A DNA stretch of 64,000 nucleotides from Myxococcales bacterium (lineage in GTDB: Bacteria > Myxococcota_A > Polyangia > Polyangiales > Ga0077539): NCBI GenBank assembly GCA_016793325.1, contig JAEUKI010000024.1, forward strand, positions 62,001-126,000, read 5' to 3'. The notes beneath the pieces are model-generated. The model saw only the letters and a list, made by a program, of their open reading frames with translations. It was not told the origin of the DNA and made no database searches. The translations under genes were made by a program, and so were the position numbers. Positions 30,327 to 39,710 of this stretch are shown here, piece by piece (the stretch's first letter is position 1; the number at the start of each line of letters is the position of its first letter).

Positions 30327-33300
30327 TCACCGCACGATCCACGCGCTCGATGCGTGTGACGCGGCGGCGAGGTCGATCTCGTAGTAGCCCCCGCCGGACG
30401 CGGTCCACGGCTGGTGCGTCGAGGGGAGCGCGTCGTTGTAGTTGCCCCCGCCCGTGACGACGTGCGCCGCCATGCGAAGGCGCGACGGAAGCCCGAGCTG
30501 CGCGCGCGGGATGCGCAGCGAGAGCGTGCGGTTCGCGTCGGTTCCGACCCAGAAGTGTCGGCCCTGCACGAAGCGAAGAGACCTGCGCCAGCCTGTCCCG
30601 TCGTGATGAAAGACGCCGTTGTACGGTCCCGCGCCGTCGGCGAGGTCGGACTGCCGTCGCAGCACGATCGCAAACTCCGCCGCGAACGGAACGTTGGGCG
30701 TCTGCATCGAGTACGTCAGCCCCGCCCGCGCTGCGCCCGCGGCGCCCGCCGCCGACTGCAGGTACACGACGAGGGGGCGCTCGCGCGTCGCTTCGAAGGC
30801 TGGCGACGCGAGCGCGAGGTAGAGGTAGTCGTCGTCCCAATCGAGCGCGAAGTTGTCCCACGTGTCGTAGCGGAGGCCGGGCTGCGCGCGCTGCGCAGCG
30901 GCGAAGTCGTCGAAGTCGCGGTTGCCGTCGAGCGCCACGAGGCCGCCGTCCGAGCGAGGCAGCCCGTCGAGCGAGAGTAATCGAAGCTCGGCGATGTTCA
31001 CGCGGTTGAACGCGCCGCTCATCCCGCCCGTTCCGCCAGTGTACGCGTTGAAGTGCGAGAACGCAGACATGTTTACGCTCTCTGCGGTCTCGTCGATCGT
31101 CACGGTGTATTCGCGGCCCGCGGTGAGGTCCGCGCGGACGAAGTTCGAGTCGCGCCACTGATCCCACGCGCTCGTCTGGGGCATCACGAAGATCCCGCTC
31201 GCGACCGTGCGTCGATCGAGCGCGTCGACGACGGTCACGCGCTTGACCGCCGCGGTGATCCCCGTCGTGAAGCCGCCCGCGCCGTTGCTGTACGTGAGCT
31301 GAAGCAAATGCGCGCCCGTGTGATTCGCGCGGAGCTGGTTTACGCGGATCGTGTGCGACGGATCGCCCCACGCCTCGATGTGGAAGCGCCCGTTGCGATC
31401 GACCGGCGCTCCGCCGGTGTTCGCGAAATCGTAGGCGAGCACGGGCTGGATGTGAACGAAGTCTCGGCCCCAGTAGCAGCGCGGCGGGCTGTGCTGCGAG
31501 CGCGTCGAGGACACCGTGAAGCTCGTCGCGACGCTGTAGCAGTGCGTGCGCATGCGATACGAGCCCGAGCTCGGGTCCTCCCATGTGGTGGTGGTTCCGG
31601 GGAGCGCTGTCGCGACGCGGGTTCCGTCGCGGTAGACGTCGAACGTCACGTCCCCTGCGGCTTCTCCGCCGCGGTCGAGCGCGAGTCGCAGCCGCGATCC
31701 GTCCGCGACGGGCGCCACCTCCGTCACGTTGGGCGTTCGCGGGCCGAACACGCGGCGATAGTCCGTCGTGTCCGTGAGCCTCGTGAGGCGACCGGCGGGG
31801 TCTGCGCTGGGCGCGAGCTGCACGCGAATGCGTCGCGCCGCGCCCGCGAGCATCGCGGCGGGAATCGTGTCGCCCGTGACGGGCGCGCCGTCGAGCGTGA
31901 TCGACTGCACATCGAGCGCGTGAACGCTGTCGGGCACCTGCGCGAGCGGCGGGAGCGCGAGCTCGACGGTGAGCTTGGTTCCGCGAAACGAGACGCCCTC
32001 GAGCGTGATCGCGTCGGCGTTGTCGAAGAGCGACCGTCGCCACGCGCCCGTGACGTACGGACGAACGTGCAGCGAGTCGCCTCGAGCGTCGAGGCCGAAG
32101 ATCACGGACTGAACCGCGCCGAGGTAGCCCGCGACGGACCAGAGTTGCCGCGGTGAGTTCACGACGGGCCCCGTGGCCGCTCCGTCCTCGAGCCGCGCGC
32201 GGCCCGTGACGAACTCGAAGTTCTCCGCGTGCGTTCGAAGTCGAGCGGCGCCCTCCATGAGCGACTGCATCGAGGCGTTGGCCACCGCGGCGTTGCGCAC
32301 GACGCGGGCCGCGCGGAGCATGTACGCCGTCACGAACGGCCACGCGGCGCGGTTGTGATAGATCGCGGTCTCTTGCTGCTGCGGGTGGAGCACCGGCGGG
32401 CCGAAGGGACCGAAGGGATAGTTCGCGATCGCGTCCGCGGCGTCCTGACCCGAGAGCACGCCGAGCGACACCGCGAGCGACGTCGCCAGCAAATCGAGGC
32501 GCCGAACGGGGCTCGGGTCGAGCGTCGTCGTCGTGTAGGCCGCGAGGGTCTTCGTGTCCGAGAGCCAGAAGCGCGCGCGGATTTGCGTCGCGAGCTGGTC
32601 GCGCCGCGCTTGGTAGAGCGCCGCGCTCATGGGAGCGAAGCGCGCTGCTTCGGTGGCCACGAAATCAAGCGCCGCGTAGTGTAGAAGGTTCGTCGAGAGC
32701 GAGTGGGACATCGCGATGTGCGCGGTGTCGCGCGCGGTCCACGCGGGGTAGCTCTGCTCGCGCCAGTCGAGAAACGACTGCTCGCCGCGGTAGAGGCCCG
32801 TGGCGCTGTCGAACGCGACGACGACGTCGTGGTCGACCGTGTTGCGAAGCGCGTTGAAGGCTCGATTTGCGAAGAGGTCTCGCGACGCGTCGGGCAGCCA
32901 CGGGATGAGCGCGCGCGCGCCGGTGACCCACGCGACGCGGTCGGTGGACACGGGGTACGAGCCGCCGGTCCCTGTGTCCTGAACGACCTGCTCGTTGGAC
33001 CCGTCGCGTCGCGCGCTGAGCTTGAAGGACAGTGAATTCAGCGACCGAACGGGGTCGAAGGGCGCGAGGCCGAGGTCGACCGAGAAGGACGTGTCGCGGG
33101 TCCAGACGTAGTTCCACAGTTGGCCGGTCTCGAAGCAGCCGCCGGCGGGGCAGGGGATCGCGGCGCCGCTGTTGAACGATCCGTCGCGGATCGCGTCGAC
33201 CGAGTTGAGCCGCGCTTCTTCGACGGCGAGCGAGTAGAGCGCGTCGAACATCGTGTTGCGCGTGCGCACGCGCGGCGCGTCCACGCGCTCGGTCCACTCG

Positions 33301-33680
33301 CGCGGACTCGAGGGAAAAGGCTCGCGATCGGGGGCAGGCCCCTCGAGGCGATAGCGTCGAATGCAGCCGTCGACGGTGATGGACGCCCGCGCTGGGCCGA
33401 GCGTCTCGGTGCTACGCGTCCCCGAGCCCGTCGCGTTGGCGCAGTCGGTGATCGTCGGAACATCGATCGGAGGCGACGCTCGATCCTCGGTCGCGTCCAT
33501 GCCCGACTGCGCGTCCCGCGCGTCCGAGACGCTCGCGTCGGTGATGTCCGAGGTCGCGTCGCCGCTGTCGTTGGTGAGCGTCGGCGACGCGCAGCGCGCG
33601 GACGCAAACGCGACGGCCAGCGAGGCGACGACCCACCGCGACGACGGTGATGGTCGTGAAAAGAATGCAGAGCGCTCCAC
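30327..33680 (-). CDS. Large secreted six-hairpin glycosidase-like lipoprotein
   Basis: The 1117-residue product (start uncertain: GTG 33680 gives VERSAFFSRPSPSSRWVVAS; earlier in-frame starts reach 33722) has a signal ending at a lipobox-like ASARC and a 'DA' linker. Residues about 90-620 look like an (alpha/alpha)6 glycosidase: GQLWNYVWTRDTSFSVDLGL, YPVSTDRVAWVTGARAL, ATGLYRGEQSFLDWREQSYP, IYHNRAAWPFVTAYML and SPRQLWSVAGYLGAVQSVIF. The pattern recalls GH63/GH78/GH15-clan enzymes. Beta-sandwich domains follow, and the C terminus (about 930-1117) resembles a CBM9/DOMON-like sugar-binding domain. It probably trims an extracellular glycan; the substrate is unknown. It starts divergently next to the KAS III gene. 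Confidence 0.78.
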   Translation of the reverse strand: MERSAFFSRPSPSSRWVVASLAVAFASARCASPTLTNDSGDATSDITDASVSDARDAQSGMDATEDRASPPIDVPTITDCANATGSGTRSTETLGPARASITVDGCIRRYRLEGPAPDREPFPSSPREWTERVDAPRVRTRNTMFDALYSLAVEEARLNSVDAIRDGSFNSGAAIPCPAGGCFETGQLWNYVWTRDTSFSVDLGLAPFDPVRSLNSLSFKLSARRDGSNEQVVQDTGTGGSYPVSTDRVAWVTGARALIPWLPDASRDLFANRAFNALRNTVDHDVVVAFDSATGLYRGEQSFLDWREQSYPAWTARDTAHIAMSHSLSTNLLHYAALDFVATEAARFAPMSAALYQARRDQLATQIRARFWLSDTKTLAAYTTTTLDPSPVRRLDLLATSLAVSLGVLSGQDAADAIANYPFGPFGPPVLHPQQQETAIYHNRAAWPFVTAYMLRAARVVRNAAVANASMQSLMEGAARLRTHAENFEFVTGRARLEDGAATGPVVNSPRQLWSVAGYLGAVQSVIFGLDARGDSLHVRPYVTGAWRRSLFDNADAITLEGVSFRGTKLTVELALPPLAQVPDSVHALDVQSITLDGAPVTGDTIPAAMLAGAARRIRVQLAPSADPAGRLTRLTDTTDYRRVFGPRTPNVTEVAPVADGSRLRLALDRGGEAAGDVTFDVYRDGTRVATALPGTTTTWEDPSSGSYRMRTHCYSVATSFTVSSTRSQHSPPRCYWGRDFVHIQPVLAYDFANTGGAPVDRNGRFHIEAWGDPSHTIRVNQLRANHTGAHLLQLTYSNGAGGFTTGITAAVKRVTVVDALDRRTVASGIFVMPQTSAWDQWRDSNFVRADLTAGREYTVTIDETAESVNMSAFSHFNAYTGGTGGMSGAFNRVNIAELRLLSLDGLPRSDGGLVALDGNRDFDDFAAAQRAQPGLRYDTWDNFALDWDDDYLYLALASPAFEATRERPLVVYLQSAAGAAGAARAGLTYSMQTPNVPFAAEFAIVLRRQSDLADGAGPYNGVFHHDGTGWRRSLRFVQGRHFWVGTDANRTLSLRIPRAQLGLPSRLRMAAHVVTGGGNYNDALPSTHQPWTASGGGYYEIDLAAASHASSAWIVR

Positions 33681-33720
33681 GCCGCGAATCGTGCTGTCCT
33701 TCACGGCCACAGAGGATTCC

Positions 33721-34734
33721 ATGAATCGAGCCGCCGTGCGCAGCACTGGGTGCTTCGTTCCACCCATTGAAATTCCTAACGACGCGCTTCGCGCGAGATT
33801 TCGCGAGAGCGCCCCGGAGTTCGTCGACAAACAAGAGGCCGCGTCGGGCATTCGGACGCGCTGGGCCGCGCCCGAGGGCTGGGCCACGAGCGATTTGTGC
33901 GTCGAGGCCGCGAAGCGAGCGTTGGCGCGGGCCGGAGTCGGCGCCGACGAGCTCGACCTGATCGTCGTCGGGACGGACTCGCCGGACTACATCACGCCTT
34001 CGACGAGCGTCGTCGTGCAGGAAAAACTCGGCGCAAAGCGCGCTGGCACGTTCGACGTGGGCTGCGCGTGCGCGAGCTTTCCGACGGCCATCGCGACGGC
34101 GAGCGGGCTCATGAGCACGCAGCCGCACTTGAAGCGCGTGCTCGTGATCGGCGCGTACATGATGCGAAAGCTCTCGGACCCAACGGACACGATGAGCTTC
34201 TTCTACGGCGACGGCGCAGGCGCTGCGCTGCTCGAGCCGAGCGAAGACGGAGGCGTGCTCACCGCGAGCTTCCTCGCGGACGGGAGCTACTCGAAGGCGT
34301 GGGGCATCTACGCGGGAGGCACCGCGGAGCCCGCGAGCGAAGAGGCCATTCGCGCCGGCCGAACGCACGTGCGTCTCGTTGGAAAGTACCCGCCCGAGGT
34401 CAACGAACACGGCTGGCCGACGCTCGCGAAGCGGCTCTGCGAACAGGGCGGATTCTCGCTCGACGCCGTGGACCTGTGGGTGTTCACGCAGGTGCGTCGC
34501 CGCACGATCGAGAAGGTGATGGCGGGCTTGGGCCTCCCGATCGAGCGCGCGCACATGATCATGGACAAGTGGGGCTACACGGGCAGCGCGTGCATTCCGA
34601 TGGCGCTTCACGACGCGATCGAAGCGGGCCGCGTGAAGCCCGGGACGCTCGTCGCGCTCATCGGGTCGGGGGTCGGCTACAACCAGGCGGGCGTCGCGCT
34701 GCGAGCGACCGAGCGACTGCTCACGAGCGGTTGA
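33721..34734 (+). CDS. KAS III (FabH-like) protein lacking catalytic His and Asn
   Basis: The 337-residue protein has the thiolase fold of 3-oxoacyl-ACP synthase III, with the nucleophile Cys117 (FDVGCACASF), FFYGDGAGAALLEPS and a C-terminal GSGVGYNQAGVALR glycine loop. In FabH the triad is completed by His in PHQAN and Asn in GNTS. Here the corresponding segments are WVFTQVRRRTIEK (Thr256 for His) and KWGYTGSACIP (Tyr286 for Asn). Decarboxylative condensation is therefore unlikely; acyl transfer, thioester hydrolysis or a binding role is possible. ATG at 33721 has GAGG five bases upstream. It stands alone between two large secreted protein genes, with no acyl carrier or elongation gene near. 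Confidence 0.85.
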   Translation: MNRAAVRSTGCFVPPIEIPNDALRARFRESAPEFVDKQEAASGIRTRWAAPEGWATSDLCVEAAKRALARAGVGADELDLIVVGTDSPDYITPSTSVVVQEKLGAKRAGTFDVGCACASFPTAIATASGLMSTQPHLKRVLVIGAYMMRKLSDPTDTMSFFYGDGAGAALLEPSEDGGVLTASFLADGSYSKAWGIYAGGTAEPASEEAIRAGRTHVRLVGKYPPEVNEHGWPTLAKRLCEQGGFSLDAVDLWVFTQVRRRTIEKVMAGLGLPIERAHMIMDKWGYTGSACIPMALHDAIEAGRVKPGTLVALIGSGVGYNQAGVALRATERLLTSG

Positions 34735-34743
34735 CGTCGGCGT

Positions 34744-36435
34744 TCAGCGCAACGTGAGCTCGAGGCGAAACGTCCCGTTGTCGCCACCCGCGTTGCCGTC
34801 CACGACGACCGCGACACGCGTGTTCATGGTGCCGATCGGGACCATTGCGGACTCGGCGCGGCGAGGGCCACCGCCGGCGTTGGTGCACGTGTCGCCGGGG
34901 CACGCGCCGATCCCGTAGCGAAGCACGAGGTCCCAGTTGTCTATCGGGAGGATCGGCGTCGCGGTGATCGTGAGCGTTCCTGTGTCGACGGCCATCACGG
35001 ACGCGACGACTTCGCGCCCGTCAGCGTTGCATCCACCAGGGCCTGTGCCGTCATTGTTGGCGCCGCTCGAGTCTTGGATGACGATCGTCTGTCCGCGACG
35101 AATCGGGATGGTGGTGGGCGTATCCGCGCATGCTTCGACGAACGCGCCGACCTCGGTGAAGCACGCGACGTTGCAGCCGTCGTCCGGGACGCGATTGCCG
35201 TCGTCGCACGTCTCGGCCCCGTCGATCGCGCCGTTGCCGCACTGCGTGCAGCCGGTGTCTGTCGCGTTTCGAACCCAACCCGGGTTGCACGCGAACCCGC
35301 ACATCCCGCCCGTGCACGTGGGGGTCGCGTTGAGCACTGGGAGGCAGGCCGTGCAGCGCGTTCCGCAGCTGGCGACGCTGTCGTTCGAGAGGCACGATCC
35401 CACACACAAATGAGTGCCCGCGGGGCACGTCCCGCCTCCGCACATACCTCCGGAGCACGTGAGCGCGGTGCCTCCGTCGGGGCCGCGACACGCGAAGCCG
35501 CACGCACCGCAGTTGGTGGGGCTGGTGGCGGTGTCGACGCACGCGCCCGAGCACTCGGCGCGGCCTGCTGCGCACACGCATCGACCCATCGAGCACGTTT
35601 GGTCCGCGCGACACATCGTGCCGCACGCGCCGCAGTTGTTGGGATCGCGCGTCGCGTCGACGCAGATCGCCGAGCAGCTCGTCGTGCCCATCGGGCACGC
35701 GCATGCGCCAGCCGCGCACGTCATGGGCGACGCGCACGCGCGGCCGCACATTCCGCAGTGACTCGAGTCCGTCATCGTGTTCACGCAGCGACCGCCGCAC
35801 GGCACGGTGGGCGCTGTGCACACGAGGGTGCAGCGGCCCGCGACGCACGAATCGCCGGTGGGGCACGCCATCCCGCAGGTGCCGCAGTTCATCGCGTCGG
35901 TCTGCGTGTTGGTGCACGTCGGGCCGCACATCGTCATCGGCGCTGTGCACGTCGCTCCGCACACGCCGCCGACGCAGAGCTGCCCGGCGCCGCACGACCG
36001 ACCACAAACACCACAATTCATGTTGTCCGACTGCGTGTTGACGCAGCGGTTCATGCAGGCGGTCTGGCCCATGGGACATCCGCACACGCCGGTCGAGCAG
36101 CTCGCCCCCGTGGGGCACGTCATCGCGCAGCCGCCGCAGTTGTTGGGGTCGCTGGCGGTGTCGATGCAGCGGCCACCACAATTCATCTGCCCCGATGGAC
36201 AGGGAACGTCCGGCGGCGGCGACGGTCGATCGTCGATCGCGTCAGGCGGTGACTGTCGATCGTCGGTCACGTCGTCCAACGTCGCGTCGGGGCCGTCTGC
36301 CAAACCCATGTCCGGTCGCGACGCGTCGCCGACGGACGTGTCTTGCCGCAGCGACGCGTGAGGTAGCGCGCAGGCTGCGCTCGCGAGGGATGCGACGATG
36401 AGCGCGGTCGATCTCGTGCGGTTCCACTCGAGCAT
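34744..36435 (-). CDS. Cys-rich repeat lipoprotein (Stig1-like repeats plus DUF4215 motif)
   Basis: The 563-residue protein has a signal with lipobox SAAC (MLEWNRTRSTALIVASLASA) and an Asp/Pro-rich linker. Next come roughly seven repeats of about 45 residues of the form C-P-G-x-C-x-G-x-C-V-D-T-x-x-D-x-x-N-C-G-x-C-G-x-x-C. A DUF4215-like motif follows (CGNGAIDGAETCDDGNRVPDDGCN), then a C-terminal beta domain (about 465-563) like pre-peptidase C-terminal domains. The many disulfides imply an extracellular location. Such proteins are abundant in myxobacteria and their role is unknown, perhaps adhesion or matrix. A TACGAT hexamer seven bases before the ATG suggests a leaderless mRNA. Confidence 0.85.
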   Translation of the reverse strand: MLEWNRTRSTALIVASLASAACALPHASLRQDTSVGDASRPDMGLADGPDATLDDVTDDRQSPPDAIDDRPSPPPDVPCPSGQMNCGGRCIDTASDPNNCGGCAMTCPTGASCSTGVCGCPMGQTACMNRCVNTQSDNMNCGVCGRSCGAGQLCVGGVCGATCTAPMTMCGPTCTNTQTDAMNCGTCGMACPTGDSCVAGRCTLVCTAPTVPCGGRCVNTMTDSSHCGMCGRACASPMTCAAGACACPMGTTSCSAICVDATRDPNNCGACGTMCRADQTCSMGRCVCAAGRAECSGACVDTATSPTNCGACGFACRGPDGGTALTCSGGMCGGGTCPAGTHLCVGSCLSNDSVASCGTRCTACLPVLNATPTCTGGMCGFACNPGWVRNATDTGCTQCGNGAIDGAETCDDGNRVPDDGCNVACFTEVGAFVEACADTPTTIPIRRGQTIVIQDSSGANNDGTGPGGCNADGREVVASVMAVDTGTLTITATPILPIDNWDLVLRYGIGACPGDTCTNAGGGPRRAESAMVPIGTMNTRVAVVVDGNAGGDNGTFRLELTLR

Positions 36436-36442
36436 GCGCTCG

Positions 36443-36448
36443 ATCGTA
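36443..36448 (-). promoter_or_regulatory. -10 element (TACGAT) of the Cys-rich lipoprotein gene
   Basis: The hexamer lies seven bases before the ATG at 36435 on the minus strand, the spacing expected for a leaderless transcript. No -35 element is evident. Confidence 0.35.
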
Positions 36449-36594
36449 TCGCGCAATCGTCGTCGCCGTCGCGCACGCGAGCGGTGCGCGCGCGAAGGAC
36501 GCTCGTCCGCGTCCGAGCCCCCTTCGTCCGAACGCGCCGCGCTCGACACACACCTGGACTACAACTGCACACCCCCCCTAGGAGTCGTCTCGCC

Positions 36595-37701
36595 ATGCGG
36601 TCGTCGAGCCTCGCCACCGAGGACACCCGTTCTGCTCTCGCGCGCACCGCGCTCGGCGTGGTGGTTTGCTCGCTGATCGTCGCGGTCCCGCTCGCGGCGC
36701 GCGTGGCCTTCGGCGTGCTCCGACCGTCGCAGTGCTTCATCGCGATCGCGCTGTCGTTTTATCTCTTCGCGACGTCGATGCTGACGATGACGTTCGTCTT
36801 TCGCGCGGCGATCCGTCGAGAATTCGGCGAGATTCGCTCGCTCGTCGCCGCCAGCGTCACCGGCGGGCTCGCGAGCGTGGTCTTCATGATCCCCTGGTTG
36901 CCGCTGATTCGCGCGCATCCGTCGCTCTTTCAGACGGTGCCCGGAGAGCCAACGACGCCGGTGTATTTTCTCGTCACGTCGGTCTCGGACTCGATCGCGA
37001 TCGCGTTGTGTTGGGCGGGCGTCGTTCTCTACCCGTCGGCGCGCGCCGCGGCGATCGAGCGCGACCGAGACCTCCGAGCGCTCTCGATCGAGGCCGAGCT
37101 CCTTCGGCTGCGAGCGCACCTCGAGCCGCATTTCGTGCTCAACACGCTCAACGCGATCGCGGCGATGGTCGTCGACGACCCGCGGGCCTCGCGCGAGATG
37201 TTGGGCGCGCTCGGAGACCTGTTTCGCGACGCCTCGACGGACCGATCGACCGAGCGGCACACGGTGCGAGACGAGTTTTCGTGGCTCGAGCGGTACGCGT
37301 CGATCATCCTCATGCGCTACGGAGACAGCGTGCGCTTCGAGTGGGAGCCGCTCGACAGCGGCGTCGCGGAGCTGCTAATTCCGCGGCTGATTTTGCAGCC
37401 CATCGTCGAGAACGCGGTCCAGCACGGGACCACGCGCCGCGCGAGCGGCGGGGTCGTTCGAGTCCGCGCGCGTCGCGAGGGCGCGCGGCTCGTGTGCGAA
37501 GTCGAGGACAACGGCCCTGGATTTCGTGAAGCGGCCCGTCGCGTCGGCGCCAAGGGGCTCAGCATCGTCGAGCGTCGCCTCGCGCTGGAAGCGCCGGGCA
37601 GCTCGATCGTGTTCTCCTCGACCCCCGGAGGCAAAACGCTCGTGCGCGTGCAAATCAGCCACCCCCTTCGGCGCGCGTCGCATCGCGAGGTCGCGTCGTG
37701 A
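36595..37701 (+). CDS. LytS-type sensor histidine kinase
   Basis: The 368-residue protein has four predicted membrane helices (about 18-40, 47-70, 80-104 and 124-146). A cytoplasmic kinase of the His_kinase/YehU-LytS type follows: phosphoacceptor His179 in LEPHFVLNTLNAIAAM, N box LILQPIVENAVQHG (264-277) and G box DNGPGF (305-310) with GKTLVRVQI at the end. No extracytoplasmic sensing domain is present, so it probably senses a membrane signal. AGGAG lies ten bases before the ATG. Its TGA overlaps the GTG of the response regulator gene by four bases, so the two form a coupled two-component system. Confidence 0.92.
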   Translation: MRSSSLATEDTRSALARTALGVVVCSLIVAVPLAARVAFGVLRPSQCFIAIALSFYLFATSMLTMTFVFRAAIRREFGEIRSLVAASVTGGLASVVFMIPWLPLIRAHPSLFQTVPGEPTTPVYFLVTSVSDSIAIALCWAGVVLYPSARAAAIERDRDLRALSIEAELLRLRAHLEPHFVLNTLNAIAAMVVDDPRASREMLGALGDLFRDASTDRSTERHTVRDEFSWLERYASIILMRYGDSVRFEWEPLDSGVAELLIPRLILQPIVENAVQHGTTRRASGGVVRVRARREGARLVCEVEDNGPGFREAARRVGAKGLSIVERRLALEAPGSSIVFSSTPGGKTLVRVQISHPLRRASHREVAS

Positions 37702-38459
37702 CTCGGCTCCGCGCGTTGGTGCTCGAGGACGAGTGGGGAGCGCGAAGCTACCTCGTCGAGCTGCTGCTCGAGACCGCGAGCGTGGACGTCGTGGCCGCCG
37801 TCGCGACGTGCGAGCAGGCCACGCAGGCGATCGCCGCGGGCGTCGACGTCGCGTTCGTCGACGTCAATCTCGCTGGAGAAATGCAGGACGACGCAGGGCT
37901 CCGCTGGATCCGCGAGCTCGGGGCGTCCGCGCCGTCCGTGGTGCTGACGACGGCGTCCGATCGCCACGGGATCGAGGCGTACGCGCTCGGCGTTCGAGAC
38001 TATTTGCTCAAGCCCTTCACCGCGGCGCGCGTCGCGCAGTGCGTCGAGCGCCTCGTCGAGCGAGCGCCGTCGAGCCGCGCGATCGCCGCGAGCCCGACCT
38101 CGGGCGTCCAGCGCGTCGCGGCGAGGCAGGGGCAGCGCGTCGTGTTCGTCCGACTCGACGAGCTCTGGGCGTTCGAAGCGTCGTCGCGCTTGACCTACGC
38201 GCACACGGCGAAGGGGCGCTTCGACGTGGACCTCTCGCTCTCGGCGCTCGAGGCGTCGTTGGGCCCTTCGCTCCTTCGGGTGCACCGAAGTTGGCTCGTG
38301 CAGAGCGCGCACGTCGCGGGCCTCGATCGAGACGGCGGCGAGATGGTCCTGCGCGTGGGCGACCCCGATCGGCCCATCGTCGTCCCCGTGGCGCGAGACC
38401 GGGCGGGGTTCGTCCGAGAAGCGCTGTTGTCCGAGAGCGTTGGGCTCCGACGAAGTTGA
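37698..38459 (+). CDS. LytTR-family response regulator
   Basis: The 253-residue protein starts with GTG inside the kinase stop. The receiver domain (1-120) has the acidic pocket LEDE, the phosphorylated Asp55 in FVDVNLAG, a conserved Thr in VLTTAS and Lys109 in LLKPF. A LytTR DNA-binding domain (about 140-245) follows, with the characteristic FEASSRLTYAHT and LLRVHRSWLV motifs. LytTR proteins bind pairs of short direct repeats in promoters. The RND efflux operon begins 78 bases downstream and is the nearest possible target, but no repeat pair could be picked out with confidence. Confidence 0.92.
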   Translation: MTRLRALVLEDEWGARSYLVELLLETASVDVVAAVATCEQATQAIAAGVDVAFVDVNLAGEMQDDAGLRWIRELGASAPSVVLTTASDRHGIEAYALGVRDYLLKPFTAARVAQCVERLVERAPSSRAIAASPTSGVQRVAARQGQRVVFVRLDELWAFEASSRLTYAHTAKGRFDVDLSLSALEASLGPSLLRVHRSWLVQSAHVAGLDRDGGEMVLRVGDPDRPIVVPVARDRAGFVREALLSESVGLRRS

Positions 38460-38509
38460 CCTTTCGTCATCGAATCGCCCCCTCTCGTACGAAAGGAGCC
38501 TTTTCTTTT
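38460..38509 (+). terminator. Possible terminator after the LytS/LytTR pair
   Basis: CCTTTCGT (38460-38467) pairs with ACGAAAGG (38489-38496) across a 21-base loop and is followed by AGCC and TTTTCTTTT. The loop is longer than usual. It begins right after the response regulator stop and would separate that unit from the RND operon. Confidence 0.4.
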
Positions 38510-38537
38510 CCGATATGCGACCCATGTGCGCGTCGCG

Positions 38538-39710
38538 ATGAACGTTCTTCCCATCGGTCGCCGCGCGCTCGCGGCGTTGACCGCGATGAGCGCGGTGGGG
38601 TGCGGGGGCACTACGCCCTCGAATGCAACCGTTGATGCTTCGCGTCCCACCGTCGTTCGGGTGCAAACCGCCCGCGCGACGGCCCGCGACGTGGCAGACG
38701 CGAGGTCCTTCTTTGCGACGCTCGTGGCGGAGCAACAAGCCTCCGTCGCGCCGCTCGTCGCAGGCCGCGTCGAGCGCCGCTTCGTCGAGCGCGGAGATCG
38801 CGTGCGCGCAGGGGACCCGCTCTTTCGCTTGCGCGACGCGGACTATCGCGATCAGAGCGCGCAGGCCGCCGCCGCGCTCGGCCAGGCGCGCACGAGGTCT
38901 GTGTCCGACGCGCCCGAGGTGCGCTCGGCGCGCGCGACCGCCGAGGCCGCCGAAGAGGCCCTGCGCAGGCTCGAGACGCTCGCGACCCAAGGCTCGGCGA
39001 GCGCGCAAGAGCTCACCCGCGCTCGGGCCGAAGTGACCGCCGCCCGCGCGCAGCTCGCCATGGCCGAACAAGCGACGCGCGCCGCCCGCTTCGCGACCGC
39101 GCAAGCGCAAGCGCAGCTCTCGGCGACGCAGCGCGCGGTGGGAGACGCGATCGTCCGCGCGCCGTTCGACGGCGAAGTGATCGAGCGCCGCGCAGAGGTC
39201 GGCGATTTCGCGCCCGCGGGGGTTCCCATCATCACGCTCCAGCGCCGAGACGCGCTCCGCGCGCGGTTCAACGCGGGGCAAGCAGACTCGTTCGTGCTGC
39301 GCGCAGGGCAGCGGGCGACGGTGCTCGTCGACGGGCTCGAGGGCGCGCAGATGCCCGCGGTCTTGCGCTACGTCAGCCCCGCGAGCGCCGAGCTCACGCG
39401 CGCGCTCACGATCGAGGCGACGATCGATCGTGTCGATCCTCGCGTGCGGCCCGGGCAGTTCGCCACCGTGCGCGTCGAGCTCGACGGGCGTCAGCGTCGC
39501 GTGGCGATTCCCCGGCGCGCGGTGCGCTCGCTCGCGGGCGTGTATCGCGCGTTCGTCCTGCGCGATCGGCACCTCGACGAGCGCGTGCTCTTCGTCCCCG
39601 AAGAGCCCGACGGCGAAGAGGCGCTCGTCGCGCGCGGAGTCGACGACGGAGACGAGGTCGTCGTCGATCCCACCGACGCGATGCGGGACGGACAGGAGGC
39701 GACGCGATGA
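38538..39710 (+). CDS. RND efflux periplasmic adaptor (membrane fusion protein)
   Basis: The 390-residue lipoprotein (lipobox AVGC, Cys22 from ATG 38538; a GTG at 38526 is an alternative) has the HlyD/AcrA layout. A lipoyl half-motif (VAPLVAGRVERRFVERGDRV) and a helical hairpin rich in Ala/Glu/Arg (about 110-210) come first. The second lipoyl half and beta barrel follow (GDAIVRAPFDGEVIERRAEV; FAPAGVPIITLQRRDALRAR). The membrane-proximal domain (RPGQFATVRVEL, RVAIPRRAVRSLAGVYRAFV) ends the protein. It bridges the inner-membrane pump and the outer-membrane channel. The next gene starts in its last codons (ATGA overlap). Confidence 0.93.
   Translation: MNVLPIGRRALAALTAMSAVGCGGTTPSNATVDASRPTVVRVQTARATARDVADARSFFATLVAEQQASVAPLVAGRVERRFVERGDRVRAGDPLFRLRDADYRDQSAQAAAALGQARTRSVSDAPEVRSARATAEAAEEALRRLETLATQGSASAQELTRARAEVTAARAQLAMAEQATRAARFATAQAQAQLSATQRAVGDAIVRAPFDGEVIERRAEVGDFAPAGVPIITLQRRDALRARFNAGQADSFVLRAGQRATVLVDGLEGAQMPAVLRYVSPASAELTRALTIEATIDRVDPRVRPGQFATVRVELDGRQRRVAIPRRAVRSLAGVYRAFVLRDRHLDERVLFVPEEPDGEEALVARGVDDGDEVVVDPTDAMRDGQEATR

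Noticed and set aside
34960..36180. Regular spacing of similar segments, considered as a CRISPR or tandem DNA repeat
   Set aside because: The segments are diverged Cys-rich protein repeats in one reading frame and are not identical at the DNA level.
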